Source: Polyodon spathula (taxonomy: Eukaryota > Chordata > Actinopteri > Acipenseriformes > Polyodontidae). From it: a stretch of DNA of 64,000 bases. The stretch's first letter is position 1, and each line of letters starts with the position of its first letter. The notes beneath the pieces are model-generated. The model was not told the DNA's origin and ran no database searches. It saw only the letters and a program-made list of their open reading frames with translations. Below are positions 22,511 to 35,377 of this stretch, piece after piece. The stretch lies in NCBI RefSeq assembly GCF_017654505.1, contig NC_054547.1, positions 22,678,823 to 22,742,822 on the forward strand, in the 5' to 3' direction. The position numbers and the translations under genes are program-made.

Positions 22511-23261
22511 ATTTTCTAATTGTTTCCTGTAGTATTAGTTTCAGTGCTATGCTTAAAGTATTGTGAAACACAATCATTTTACCTCTTTTACTTTTTGTTT
22601 TTATTTTAGCTATTGTTTTAATGTGTGTGTGTGTGTGGCAAATTCATATGGTGTTCCTTGTTTGTTTGAACTATTGCCTTTTTACTCGGTAAATGAGGAA
22701 AAGTAACTGTCGAGCTGTGCTGAAGGATTTAACATAGGATTCAGTTTTTTCTGGCTTTATTCTAAAATTTATTTAGCACATCCCCTATACAGTTTAATTT
22801 TCTGTCAGATTCATTTCGTTGTTCATAATAACGTAAAACTGAGAATTGTACTTGTTGTAAGATGGTGGAAGTCTAGTTATAAAGGCTATAATGTATCTAG
22901 AGGTGTGTGTGTGCATATATAGCCTATAGGAAGTATTCATCCCCCTTTGGATGTTTTCAGAGTTTGTTACAACCTGAAATTTACACAACCTACTCAAGAC
23001 TTTCAATGTGTGAAAAAAATGGGGGGGGGGGGGGGGGGGGGCATGAAAAAACAAATTAAAAAAGAACCTTAAAAGTCTTCATTAGATAAGTATTCACCCC
23101 CTTTGCTATGACACTCCTAAATAAACTCAGGTGCAACCCATTACCTTCAGAATTCACACAATAAGTTAAATGGAGTCCATCTGTGTGGTTCACATGATTC
23201 AGATTAAGTACACCTGTCTCTGTAAGGTTCCACAGTTGAGTAGTGCATTCAAAGCAAAGAT

Positions 23262-23625
23262 ACTACCATGAAGACCAAGGAGCTTTCCAAAAATAACTCG
23301 AATAAAGTTGTGGAAATACACAGATCAGGAGAGGGGTATAAAAAGATTTCAAAGACTTTGAATATCCCTTGGAGCATAGTCAAATCGATCATTAAGAAGT
23401 GATCACCCAGAATTTGCTTAGAGCAGGCCATCCTCCCAAACTGAGCAGCAGAGTAAGAAGGGCATTGGTCAGAGAAGCCACCAAGAGGCCAGTGACAACA
23501 GATGGGAGAAACTGTCCATATGTCAACAATAGCTGAGGTACACCACAAATCTGGCCTGTATGGAAGACTGGCAAGCAGGAAGCCATTTCTGAAAAAGCCC
23601 ATGTAAAATCCCACTTCGAATTTGA
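23262..23625 (+). pseudogene. Tc1 transposase N-terminal part
   Basis: From ATG 23269: KELSKNNSNKVVEIHRSG, GYKKISKTLNIPWSIVKSI, the N-terminal helix-turn-helix of Tc1 transposases. Stops follow and the DDE domain is absent. Confidence 0.85.
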
Positions 23626-23973
23626 GTAGTGTGTTCTAAAATGCACTGCCGAACCTACAGGAGTGAGTTTTTTTTTTTTTTTTCTGTCTACTGCATGCAC
23701 TTGATTATTATGAGTACAGCTGAATGTTATATGTTTGTATGAATATTGATGAAATACAGACATTGTTTTTACCGTAAATAAATAAAACCAATAAATTTTT
23801 TTATTTAGTCATAAGGAAAGATTTTGACTAAAAAATAAACAAAGGGGTGGAACAACCACAACATGTCCTAACAAAACAAAGGCTGAACTAGGAGAGAGAG
23901 AGAGAGATGAATAAATCATAACTAGGTACACCGGTTGTGGTGCCGGAAGGAGTGAGAGTGTCTAAACTTCAGC

Positions 23974-24207
23974 TTATGATTTTCCTTGAACCATGGAGCA
24001 ATGCACAGAGCTTGGCGGAGCCTCTTCGCTGTCACTTGATGTTGATAGTAAATGTTCTTTGTTTATGTCTTCACTGACACACACTCTGACATCTGATTCA
24101 GTGGAAGAATTGTAGCTATTTGAATTTAAATAGGAATCTGAATTCAGTATTCTAACTAATACTTTCTCACTGAGCAATTTTCGCTGGTTTACAAACACTG
24201 TTGACAT
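23974..24207 (-). pseudogene. piggyBac-like N-terminal ORF inside the Tc1
   Basis: Seventy-seven residues, rich in Ser, Asp and Glu (NSDSYLNSNSYNSSTESDV, STSSDSEEAPPSS), as in N-termini of piggyBac-like transposases. Behind the start codon, near 24460-24475, the minus strand has CCTTCAACACTTAAG, comparable with CCACTTCAACACCAAG at 6797. Assignment rests on composition and this terminus only. Confidence 0.4.
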
Positions 24208-24574
24208 TTTTGTGACTGGGATAATTATATGTAATTCAGTCAGTATCTAGCAGAGGGTGCAAGGGACCAATGAAAGGTGTTGCAGAAACCTAGTGTTATA
24301 ATATGCGATCAGGGATTTTTTTTAAGCTCAGTAATTCAAGTTTAAAGTTGCAGAAAGTACAGGTATGTTAATACTCCCTGGGGACCAGAGAGCAGAGAAC
24401 GTACCGGTACGTTCATGCTACTCGAAGGGTTGTTTCACAATAAAAATGATCTTGCCTCTTAAGTGTTGAAGGTTGTGTAAATCGAAGGAAAACAAATCCT
24501 ATTTAAATGCATTTCAGGTTATACACAAACTGTGAAAACATCCAATGGGGTAAATACTTACCATAGGCACTGTA

Positions 24575-25062
24575 TGTATGTTTGTATGTATGTGTGGATG
24601 TGTGTGCGTGTGTGGCTGGCTATCTGTAGAGGAGGGGGGGGGGGAGTGTATGCTTGGCTAGGGCCAAGTGATGGGTTAATCTGGCCCTGCATATATCTGG
24701 CATGTCCTTAGGCACTGACAGCTCTTTATCTGCAGGTCTGTAATAGCATGCATTACTCATCATGTTGAAGGTAAATGACTGCAAAAGACAAACACCTACA
24801 GGGGCTAGACTAAATATTAGAAACTGTTGTCAATAGGGTGCAGGGCTTCAAGGTGTTGACATTTCTGGAGGGATACATGACCATTCCTGAGTTATTACTG
24901 CCTCTAAAGCCGGATATGCTTTGACCTTATTAACAGCACTGAGGCGAAATGAGCTAGGAGCTGAAAACAGGTTATGGGTCTAGAAGTTTTTGTCTCATGA
25001 CCACAAGACAATGTACTGACAGAAAAAATGTGGGCAATTAGGTTTACAAACAGTGACTAATC
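24575..25062. other. No gene seen; TG-rich stretch
   Basis: TGTATG/TGTG-rich at 24573-24620 and a G tract at 24634. Nothing else identified. Confidence 0.5.
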
Positions 25063-26826
25063 ACACTAGAACCACTGATGTGTCAATATGATTTGTTTTA
25101 AAAACATTTGATGAAATCCACTAAACTGGATACAACTCTATGATGTTTTCTTTAAGGTATAGTCTTATCAGATTATACTCTTACCCTTGTAACATCTGGT
25201 ATTTTTGACAATTTTAGCATTTGTGACATTTATTGCTGAGAACTGAGCTAGTTCAACACACAATGACTGCTGGGGGGTGGTTGTTTCCCTCTGTCTGTCT
25301 CTCTCTGACTTACCTTAAGAGCTCATCTGAGGAATGAGTTTGGGGGTTACAGAATGTATCTTTTAGGAACAATTCAATAATTGATAATTTAATGTTTATC
25401 TGGGTTGATTAGTTCTCCACTAACAATATTTAAAATTGACATGTTCCAAAGATCGAGGATTTACTATGAATAAGCATTCACGCACAGACCAGGAATGTTA
25501 AATCAATAATAGTATTTTATTAAGTACACAAAAAAATGGAAATCAGAAAAAAGTTAAAGTAAATCTTAATCTCTAAGCATAAACACAATTCAAAACTCTC
25601 ACTGCCTTAACTTATTTTGCAATTGAAATATGACAGTCTGTCTCCTCACACACCAGCAAGCAAGCAGGCTGTGATTAGTAGCTTGCTCTAACACACACAC
25701 ACGCCCACACCCAAGCACACAGCCTCAACTAAGATTATCTGCATCATCTCAGAATATATCACATTAAGCTTATTAATGGTATATAGATTACGTATTTGGC
25801 AAGTTTACTTTTAAAGAAATTCTTCATACAGCAATATGAGGTAGATTATTAACAGTTACTTCATCAAGGTTCACTAAAAGTTATTTCACACGCAACGTGT
25901 CCAAACTAAACAGTTCAATTCTAAGCGAATGTGTTGCAATTAATTAATTTAGTTCCATGAAAGGAAAATGCAACTGGAATTCCGGTTCCTTGAAGCTTAG
26001 ACTTTTGAGCCGCTGGTTTTGCCATAAAAATAAAATATACTACTTCCGGCTTGACGACTGCATTGTACTCTATGGAGGAGCGTATGCATCTGTCAGCTGA
26101 CTGTCTGCATCCAAGAGCTGTGTTGGAAACACAGACGCAGTTTCATTGAACACGATTATGTAAACATGTGTAAACTGGTACATACAAACCTGAAAAAACT
26201 AAATTGTTTTTTTTTTTTTCTAAAAGTAATATAAAAAAAGAATATATAATGCCTCATGTTAGGCACAAGTTGTTTTCCTACCTGTCATTTCAGTTTGTTG
26301 TATGTATCAGAGTGCAGCTTGCCGTATTCCAATCAAAATGGGACTTCTTTCAAGATTAAATATTTCCTTCTGAAATATTCCAATTTGCATTTGTGGAACA
26401 AAATGAAAGATTGTTGTCTTCCAGGTACATTGAAAAATAAGCAACTAGGCTTTCACTGAGCTGGCATCTGACAAATCCACAATCATAACAATCTCTGTCT
26501 CCTAGTCAGTCTACAAACAAAGGCTTAAACAAAAAAAAAGTGCTAGGAGGAGGGGGCATGTCTTGTTTGTTGCATTTACAGAAAGAATAGAATCTTACAT
26601 TATATTAAAAAAAGACTAACATTGACCCACATGGCGGTTCTTGGTAGAACTGTTTATAACTTTATAATTTTTGCGATTCTGGCGATCAAACACCATCAGG
26701 ATATTTAAATCATATGTAGGAAAAGTCAAAAAAGGACATGCACATACGATTTACGACGGAAGAGTAATTAACATTTTAAATGCAAAATGGGTCAAACTGA
26801 CCTGCATAGTGGTTCTAGTGTTAAAG
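25063..26826. mobile_element. Possible non-autonomous piggyBac-like element
   Basis: Begins CACTAGAACCACTGATGTGTCAA and ends TAGTGGTTCTAGTGTTAA, an inverted pair with the TTAA-bearing terminus seen also at 30280-30297 after a real piggyBac transposase. A further end-like copy (GACCCACATGGCGGTTCTT) at 26624 may mean two nested units. No transposase inside. The left TTAA is degraded. Confidence 0.4.
25914..26020 (+). repeat. Dispersed repeat, copy 1
   Basis: Near-identical to 32606-32714: GTTCAATTCTAAG-GAATGTGTT, TTTAGTTCCATGAAAGGAAA, GTTCCTTGAAGCTTAGACTT. Family not recognised; both lie in piggyBac-like surroundings. Confidence 0.85.
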
Positions 26827-28473
26827 TACATGGAGAACTGTAAATGTATGTGTGCAATTTTATTGTATTGTTTTTAAACTTTTTCAGGCAAACCTGTCCG
26901 GATTAGCGAGGGGCTACTGGATGATTATGAAAAGTTTTTTTGGGGGTGAAGGTTGGGGCCCTACTACAGTATGTGGTAGGATTAACCTGCCTTTAAAACA
27001 TAGAACAGTATTAAAATAGGTAAAATGAAGACTGATCAGAATGTATTGTACAGATGACATTTACAGTAAACATGTATAGACGTTATCCTTTGGGCTGCAG
27101 CTATTTTATTTAAATGTGGCACAACTCTCGCTAGAGAGCTCACTAAGATGACGCGAATAATATTTAAATTAGTATATTGCGGCTGTTTTCATTAACATTT
27201 TTTTCTAAGTACCTACGACAAAATGTGCACTTTGCGAATTGTGGCAATGAAAATACAAATTGCAATATGTTTGCACTGCGACTGGTCTATCTTAGTACAT
27301 CTTGCCATTTATGTATTGTTACAATTCATAAACTCTAGAAGTAGTGAATTTCTCTGTATAATTTTACCTGTATCTTGATGATAAAACCTGATTACTGTGA
27401 TTTGAAATTGTTAGTTGTGTCTAGTAATTTTCACTCATGTTTCAATAAATATTAAGAAAATATTAGGCCTTGTTTTCTTGCACCCTCTATTTTACCAAGA
27501 GGTCATTTTGGATGCTAACGGTATTCTTATCTTTGAATAGCATTTGAAAATGAGTGCAGGTGAAAAACATCCAAGACGGTGATTCAGATTACTGGCATTT
27601 CTTGTAATTCCCTGACTTTATAGCACCCAATGCTGATCAGGTGTCGGACAGCTTTGAAAGTGATAAGTCTGCATAGTTTGTTCATGCAATCCACTTCTGC
27701 TGTGCAAGATGACAGTGTGGGTAAGTGTATTACTGGGTAAAGAGAACCACATGCTGCTGGACAGAATGTGCTAAAAGACAGCTCACCTGGTAAGAGCACG
27801 ACCAAGGACTGCTTCTCCTTATGCTACAGCCCCCTACTGGCCAGGTGCCTGGTGAGATTAAGCGGATATCTGCAGGTCTGGCTTTTGTCCCCAAGAGGCT
27901 GGTAGTTTGTTGACATTTGTTCTTGGTAATTGTCTTGGTCATGTGAAGGTAGTGAAAGATAGTACTTGAGAAATCTGTTATGTCAGCATCCAAATTATTT
28001 GTGTGAGCCAGTAGACTTTTTATAGACCGATAGACTGGTAGCTTGCAGAGGTTATTTATCTTTCCATGTTGGCATATTTTCAGTTAGTTCTTGTGTGAAT
28101 ATCATCAGCTCTATAGTTTTAACATTAAATAATCACTATACAAATGACACACTTGTATAACAAACAATTGGGTCAATGGAATACGTTCACCTTTGTTTTT
28201 TCTGTGTCAGCACAATTCATTGAAAGTATAAAGTTAACAGCGTTAAAACTAGAAAAGTTGTGTTAATGCGAATAGGATCTGATACTAGTATTTGCTGACA
28301 CTTCATATCAGATAATACCTTTTCAACAACTTTAACTATAATCAATTACTGTCCTATGCTTAAAGAAGGGGGATGAGAGGCTCAACTTCTCATTATCATG
28401 ATAAAAAGAAAATCCTGATCTCTTGTACTTTTATGATACTAATTGATTAAGATGACAAGATCTAAAGATTCTC

Positions 28474-28519
<46 letters not shown>

Positions 28520-29149
28520 TCTGTCAACCATAACTGGGGTGTCTTGGGGGACGTCACATGTGTACACAAGAAAAACATTGCTTTTCATAAATTTTGTAAC
28601 ATAATCATACTACCTTCTGGTAACTTAATCTGTATTGACATTAATAATTCTGCTTTACCATTTCAAGAAAACACGATTTATTAAACTTCATGAATAGTGT
28701 ATATTCAAGCCGATTTATTATCATACAATTTTCTATTTATTTTTAATGGAAAATCTCTTGTCAAACATGAAATTGGCCTTGCAATGTGCACAGCTGTGGG
28801 TACTACAATTTAAAGTCAGGGAATGAACTAGAGATCTGGAATAGCTAATTCCTGATTGCTGATATGGTAAGAAAACTTAAGTGCACAAGTATCTACACAC
28901 TAAAGCCATCACACACATATATCACTCGTGCAAAGCAATGTCCCAAACAAATCAAGTCCAAAAATAATTCAAGTAATCCAACAAAGCAAAAAAGAAACAA
29001 ATCCAAACTGCAAGAAAGTCCAGCAGGAAAAAAAAAAAAATGGGGGGGGGGGACCCAGAATGATCTCGCACGAATGTTTGTTTTTTCTTGTTAATAAAAT
29101 CCTGGAAGCTAACTGGAACCCATTCAGTACCTGCACACAACCCACACTG
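26827..29149. other. No gene seen; A tract
   Basis: A tract at 28481-28517. ORFs at 27584-27993 and 28864-29167 show no domain. A G run at 29042-29051 makes a spurious glycine stretch. Confidence 0.5.
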
Positions 29150-29418
29150 CCATACATAAATAAATGATTCTAACAAACAAAAACAGGACACGGCACATTC
29201 GCCAAAATAAACAGACAAACAAAACAGACTAAACAAAACACTGCGAGCAGATATTTAACTACGATTATTATTACCTCAGTCTCCAATCCCGTTCTCCACT
29301 CGCTGAACAAACAACCCTGACTGCACATGAATTAATAAAGTGCAATTCCCCGTGCTCACATATTACATTTTACTTGCACATAACACAAAATACACACAGG
29401 GGAGGGCACTTTGCCACA
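29150..29418 (-). repeat. LTR fragment, family 2
   Basis: Minus-strand start TGTGGCAAAGTGCCCTCCCC at 29418, then family-2 tracts; the other side is recognisable to about 29150 (AACAAACAAAAACAGGACACGGCAC, shared with 34800-34830) where it is truncated. Confidence 0.75.
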
Positions 29419-29439
29419 ACATATTATTATTATTTACAC

Positions 29440-30297
29440 TACATTTCTGTTGCATTTTACAACAGAACGAAGTACGTTGTGGATCTACTGGATTAAATGG
29501 CACATCTGTATTCTGTCAAAAGTGGTACTCGCAGGGCCTGTGGCTGTTTTTTATAATGTTTTGGATCTGCCAGCCACCAATGCTTTGGTTTTTTACAAGG
29601 AGTGCAAGGGCAACACAATCACTCAGAGGGACTTCATTTTGCAGCTAGCACTGGAGCTACGGCAGAAACATTTTGATAAGAGACACAAGTCGGCTGGCAA
29701 ATGCCCCTCAACCTTCAGCCAGTGCTGCGCCTACTGGCACACATAAGACACTGCCAGGTTACTAAATGCAATAAAAACAGATCTTTTGATGTCTGCAACC
29801 GTTGTGAAAAAGCAGACTGTGGCAAATACACTGGTACAGTTGAAAAGTGTGTTTTCTGTGTAGATTATACTTAGAAAGCTGTAGCAGAACTCTGCACAGA
29901 CAGACTTTGAACTCTGTTTCATTCAAAGCACTTTCAAGCTGCATACGTTATGTTATTTTTATTTTATTCTATTTTTATAACTAGTTCTATTTACTATTTG
30001 TTTTATAATGTTATATATGCATACAGCTTTCTACGCCTATTTACACTATTGCCTATTTTTTTTATTGCAGTTTTTCATGTTTATGTATTTCTGCTCTTTG
30101 AAGTTTTATTTTCAATTTAAATATGGTATTTCTGCTCTGTAAATGTTATGTATGATGATCACAAATAAAAATATTAAGTTCTATCCGATTGTTTTTCATT
30201 TTCATATCAAAGCCGTTTTAAAATGGAGCCGCAGATTTTGCGGGTGCGGCGGTTGCATGTAGTGCGAAATCTCAGTGGTTCTAGTGTTGACCAATCA
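29440..30297 (+). pseudogene. piggyBac transposase C-terminal part and 3' end
   Basis: The open frame 29411-29746 gives PVAVFYNVLDL, NALVFYKEC and TQRDFILQLALELRQKH, the end of the piggyBac DDE domain (N-x-Y/FYKE and R-x-FILQLA boxes). After a stop, CQVTKCNKN-RSFDVCNRCEKADCGKYT gives the cysteine-rich finger. About 400 bp further the end reads CAGTGGTTCTAGTGTTGA, the same terminus as at 26811. The N-terminal two thirds are missing: the LTR fragment ends 20 bp upstream. Confidence 0.8.
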
Positions 30298-30667
30298 CAG
30301 GCCAGGATTTCCAAGCACTGACGCACACACACACATTATATATATCTTGAATTATGCATGCAATCATGAGGTTTCGTAAAATGACAAGCAGTTATACTGC
30401 AGGGTCTGTCTGTTCCACATGGCTGTGAAAATGGTAAGGCACAAGTACTGTTACAATTCCTGCCTCAAGTCATTTTCTGCTGACAAGCTAATGTATTTGC
30501 CTTTTAACTCTTGAGTATTTTGGACACAAGAAAAAAAGTTTGGACGAAGCACAAACCCCACATGAGTTACTAAGAATATTCACAAGCTTGTGACCCATTT
30601 TCTCAACCCACCTGGTGGCTTCAGAAGGATCTACAACAGCATTCCAGCATATCTTATTTTATTTAAT
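30298..30667. other. No gene seen
   Basis: Unassigned single-copy-like sequence. Confidence 0.5.
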
Positions 30668-31590
30668 TTTGACTTAGAACATAAAGTTTACAAACGAGAG
30701 GAAGCCATTCGGCCCATCTTGCTCGTTTGGTTGTTAGTAGCTTATTGATCCCAAAATATCATCAAGCAGCTTCTTGAAGGATCCCAGGGTGGCAGCTTCA
30801 ACAACATTACTGGGGAGTTGATTCCAGACCCTCACAATTCTCTGTGTAAAAAAGTGCCTCCTATTTTCTGTTCTGAATGCCCCTTTGCTTACACTCCATT
30901 TGTGACCCCTGGTCCTTGTTTCTTTTTTCAGGCTGAAGAAGTCCCTTGGGTCGACACTGTCAATACCTTTTAGAATTTTAAATGCTTGAATTAGGTCGCC
31001 ACGTAGTCTTTGTTCAAGACTGAACAGATTCAATTCTTTTAGCCTGTCTGCATATGACATGCCTTTTAAGCCCGGAATAAGTCTGGTCGCTCTTCTTTGC
31101 ACTCTTTCTAGAGCAGCAATATCTTTTTTTATAGGGAGGTGACCAGAACTGCACACAATATTCAAGATGAGGTCTTACTAGTGCATTGTACAGTTTTAAC
31201 ATTACTTCCCTTGATTTAAATTCAACACTTTTCACAATGTATCCGAGCATCTTGTTAGCTTTTTTTATAGCTTCCTTACATTGTCTAGATGAAGACATTT
31301 CTGAGTCAACAAAAACTCCTAGGTCTTTTTCATAGATTCCTTCTCCAATTTCAATATCTCCCATATGATATTTATAATGTACATTTTTATTTCCTGCGTG
31401 CAGTACCTTACACTTTTCTCTATTAAATGTCATTTGCCATGTGTCTGCCCAGTTCTGAATCTTGTCTAGATCATTTTGAATGACCTTTGCTGCTGCAACA
31501 GTGTTTTCCACTCCTCCTATTTTTGTGTCGTCTGTAAATTTAACAAGTTTGCTTACTATACCAGAATCTAAATCATTAATTCTGTTACTG
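30668..31590 (-). mobile_element. CR1-like LINE, 5' truncated
   Basis: Minus sense. 31511-31014 encodes the end of the reverse transcriptase (KIQNWADTWQMTFNREKC, YEKDLGVFVDSEMS, NALVRPHLEYCVQFWSP). After one frameshift near 31130, 31110-30734 encodes the typical tail (DIAALERVQRRATRLIPG, LNLFSLEQRRLRGDLI-like, FFTQRIVRVWNQLPSNVVEA, SFKKLLDD). The 3' UTR carries GCCATTCGGCCCATCTTG. The catalytic YADD region is beyond the truncation. It is the best-preserved LINE in the window. Confidence 0.92.
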
Positions 31591-34500
31591 TGGAACCTTT
31601 ACTGTTAATCATAATGAACGATTAGTATAACAGTTGTTAAAATTAAAAGGCAGAAACTGCCTTTGTGTCATTTTTTTATAGTTTTTTGCAATTCTTGCTT
31701 TAGCACCAGGTCATCTTTCATCCTTCCAGGCAAACATTATTGAGGAAAACAACAAACCATACAAAAAAACCCAAAACAAATAAACAAAAAAAAAGTACAG
31801 CTGTTTTCAAGTAGTCTTAACCCTTCAACCAACTTGTGCACCTGTTTTTTGTCAGCAGACATCACCATTATGGCAAAGGCAGGGGGAAAACCACCATCAA
31901 CCATTTATTTTGAAACTCTAACCCAGTATCTTTAGGAAGGTAGTATTCTCTAATAAAACTGTTTTAAATAGCAACAGTTGCCCTGACTGAATAATCTTAA
32001 CATAACTTTTTGAAAATGCAAAGTTCCTATTGTCTTTTTAACTAAGTTGTTGCAAGGTGCCAGCTTTATCATTTCTTCAAGGACTGGGGGGAGGTGTAAG
32101 TAAAGTGCAGGTAAATGGTTCTGTCTGCAGTCCATAGTTAGTTCTAGTGATACTGCAAAACAGCTCTGGAGTCTTGCTGTAAGGACAGGCTGTTTGGGGA
32201 TCTGAAGTTCTAAAGGTCTGGCCGATCTCATGTGAATTATATTTCAGTCGTAAAGAGTATTTCTTTGTTGTGGAAAAGAAAGCGGCTGAAACTGATTCCT
32301 TGCCTGGGGATGCCAACAGGATAGGAGCTCTGTGACACTCCTGTTTTCAGTTGACTAGTTTGCTCTGGCAACTCTAAGGCAACTCGGAGAACCTCCTTGA
32401 TCAATATGTACAGCATACAGTTAAGTCAAATGATTGAGATGCTACGGGGTGTTGAGGTGTGATCTCTGAAACTAGGACCAATGAACCTTGCAGTATTTGT
32501 AAGCCTTCACCCACCCAGGAAGTGCTGTATTTTCTTAACACTAGAAGTCATGTGGTGGTTATTTTGGTGGGTTTTGGTTTCAAAATGTAATTTTCTCCAG
32601 TCATTAAAAGTTCAATTCTAAGTGAATGTGTTACAATTAATTTAGTTCCATGAAAGGAAAATGCAACTGGAATTATACTCAACAGTTCCTTGAAGCTTAG
32701 ACTTTTGATCCTCTGTTTTGGAAACTTAATCCGTTGAAGTGTCCAGTACAAAAAGCTCTCCTCTCACAACAGTCATCAATCCCACGTTGGATCAAACTTG
32801 AAAACAAAGCTTTCAATTCTCGCTAGAATCAGCAAACGGCTGCAACAAAGTCTTCAGTTCGTGACAGTCCATGACATATTAGACAGGGTAGGTAGATGAA
32901 ACCAGCCATGTTGAAAGGCTATTGTGTCACATTAATTTAATGAAATGAGGAAGTCTTTTTAATCCTGGGCAGTTAGAATTCTCCCAAGGTAAAAGCAAGA
33001 CCGGTGAGACAGAAATAATTCTAATAACCCAATATTGGCTCAACAGAACTCAGAACCACTCACATAAGTGAAAAAATCATAAGACAAAAAAGGAGGATGA
33101 ATAAATAAAACTCAATTGAAGCTACCTGCTCTTGAACTGTGTGGTATTTATATTAGTTTGTTTATTTTATCTCTCCTATTGTTTTCATAATTGTTGCGAA
33201 AAGGATATTTTAAAAGTAAAGTATCTATCTTTCTATATATTGCTATCTACTAGTCTATCTGCCCCTCTATCAGTCTATCTGTCCCTCTACTAGTCTATCT
33301 TTTTTTTTTTTTTTACTGCTCAATTAATGCGTATGTTCTAGATTTATCATCCTTAGCTCGATCTGTTTAGTCTATCACACTAACCATCTGTATCCATCTA
33401 AGTAATATGTGTATACCAACTAATATATTTATATAAGTATCTGCCTACCCATGTAACTACCTCTGTATCTATCCAACCGGTGACCTCACTGCAGGAAAAC
33501 AAGTCCAGCCAGCTATTTTTCAGTTGACCTTACCCAAGCAACAATTTACTGCACACAAAGAACAAAACAAAGGCAAAACATGACAACTGTTTTTCATTTC
33601 TACAAGTAGACATAACCCTCCTCAACCCACCTTTCCTCCCTCTCTCAACACAAGGTGTATGAATAGCTCAGTGACAATCAGCGAGCCCGAATGTCAGAGA
33701 GAGAGAGAGCGCGAGAGTGAGAGAGCTCTCTGCTTCAAGAGAAACACCGCCAGAGGATTGACACACTCATTATCATTAAACTCAGCTTGTCAGTAAAACC
33801 CTGGTTAATAATTACAAATGTGAATTCTACATGCTGATTCCAGGTTGCTGGTGGCTTGCCTGTCCTTCATGGAACACTTAGCATCTGTATTGGTTCTGAT
33901 TGGGATGAAAGTGACTAAGCCTTATTGCAGGGGGGGGAGTAAATGTGTTTGACCTTCCCAGTCAGGTCCCGGCTGACTCTTTTCTATTCTCTGTGCCTGT
34001 TCAAGCTGCCATCTTTTCAATTAAAACATGCTAGTCTTTTTTGAGCTAGTGTGTGCACGTTTTTCTTTCTATCCAGGGAGAGGGAAGTCATGAGTGACTG
34101 CACTCGCTTTACGGAGCCTGAAAATTAGGACTGAATGTAATGTAAATCGTCTTACTTGAGAGGGGAAAAGGTCTGATTATGTTGGGCCTGTGGTTGTCGA
34201 CTTCTTCTGTTGAAAAATTAATCAGTTTCTCTTCACGGCTCATCAAACAACTGACACTGCAGCTAACAGTATGGGAATTCTAAGGGTGTTATTTGAGAAG
34301 GAGATATCAGGATTTTCATAGGAAATTCTGTATTAATTGTTTTAAGTTTGACAAAACATTGTTGCAAAACAATTGCTTTTGAAAATGTAAGACTGAAGCC
34401 CTTGTTCAGGTTTAGGGATTTTGAGATCCACTTCTCTCCAAGATGAATACTTGCTGAGCGACTCGGGGTGGAGCATTTATCTCACTTGGTCTTTTGTGCA

Positions 34501-34658
34501 TTTACTTCCAATGCAGAATGACTGACTGGGTGAGACATTTTGTTTTACCAAAAGACTTCAAAAACTGGTTAAAATCAATAAAATACCAATCACCAGTAAA
34601 CAAACCCATTATTCTGTAATTTTTTTTTTATATATATTTTTTAAAGTATGTTAAGGTG
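31591..34658. other. No gene seen; scattered repeats
   Basis: TTAACACTAGAAGTCATGTGG at 32536 resembles the piggyBac-like terminus; a CTATCT-rich microsatellite lies at 33220-33480 and GA repeats at 33698-33730. No exon recognised. Confidence 0.45.
32606..32714 (+). repeat. Dispersed repeat, copy 2
   Basis: Matches 25914-26020 apart from a few substitutions and a short insertion (ATACTCAACA against CCG). Confidence 0.85.
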
Positions 34659-34999
34659 TGTCACAAAGACGGCCAGAGTGGGGGACGTCAGACCAGAACC
34701 AGGAAATAAACAACAGAGAGATAGAGTTGGGTGGAGCTGAGCACTTGCTTGCGCTCAGCATTTAATGAATAAGCAGAACAGTAAATAAAAAGGTTGTAAC
34801 AAACAAAAACACAGGACACGGCACTGGGAGCCAAAACAAAACAGACAAACAAAACGGACTAACACTAAACAAACACGGTGATCTGATATTTTACTTATTA
34901 TTACTATTATTATTATTACCTGTCTCCAATCCCGTTCTGCACTCAAGGAACACACAACATACAACACAAAAAACACTCAGGAGCGGGCACTTTGCCACA
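34659..34999 (-). repeat. Solo LTR, family 2, short variant
   Basis: Minus strand TGTGGCAAAGTGCCCGCTCC...CTTTGTGACA, with proper TG/CA ends and the GACGTC tract near the 3' end. At 341 bp it lacks the TATA part present in longer copies. Flanks do not give a clean duplication. Confidence 0.82.
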
Positions 35000-35377
35000 G
35001 GTACTTTCACATGAGTAAAGGAGTTGCTTTCAGTAAAGTTAGGTCAGTGTTTTTATAAAAGTAAAAGCCTGTGCCATTTAGCTATTTGCCACTTTGGATC
35101 AAACGGTTGTGGTGCTTACTAATACAAAAACACGTTGGCTGATCCAGCCTCATTACATTGATCTATGAAGGCAATTTAGAAGTGAACTTATAAAAAACAA
35201 AGTTATTTAAGTGGAATGGCAGCACCAGACTTTCCCTGAAGTGGATACTAAGAGTTGCAGAACAAAACATTAAGGGGGCTAGACCCCAGTTTGTACAGGC
35301 ACGCATAAAATACATTTGAATCATTTTATGTTTTTTCCCTCGAAAAGGATAACAAGCAAGTAAAATTGTCATGACAT
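35000..35377. other. No gene seen
   Basis: Short open frames only. Confidence 0.5.

Larger units (their letters stand above)
22920..24574 (+). mobile_element. Tc1-like transposon interrupted by foreign sequence
   Basis: Left end GCCTATAGGAAGTATTCATC and right end GGTAAATACTTACCATAGGC are inverted copies. The 5' part of the element with the transposase start runs to about 23625. About 840 bp of unrelated DNA (with a piggyBac-like ORF) replaces the rest until the 3' terminal repeat at about 24490. A G tract lies at 23022-23041. Confidence 0.82.

Noticed and set aside
22794..23054. Proline-run ORF on the minus strand
   Set aside because: Result of a G tract at 23022-23041 within a Tc1 leader.
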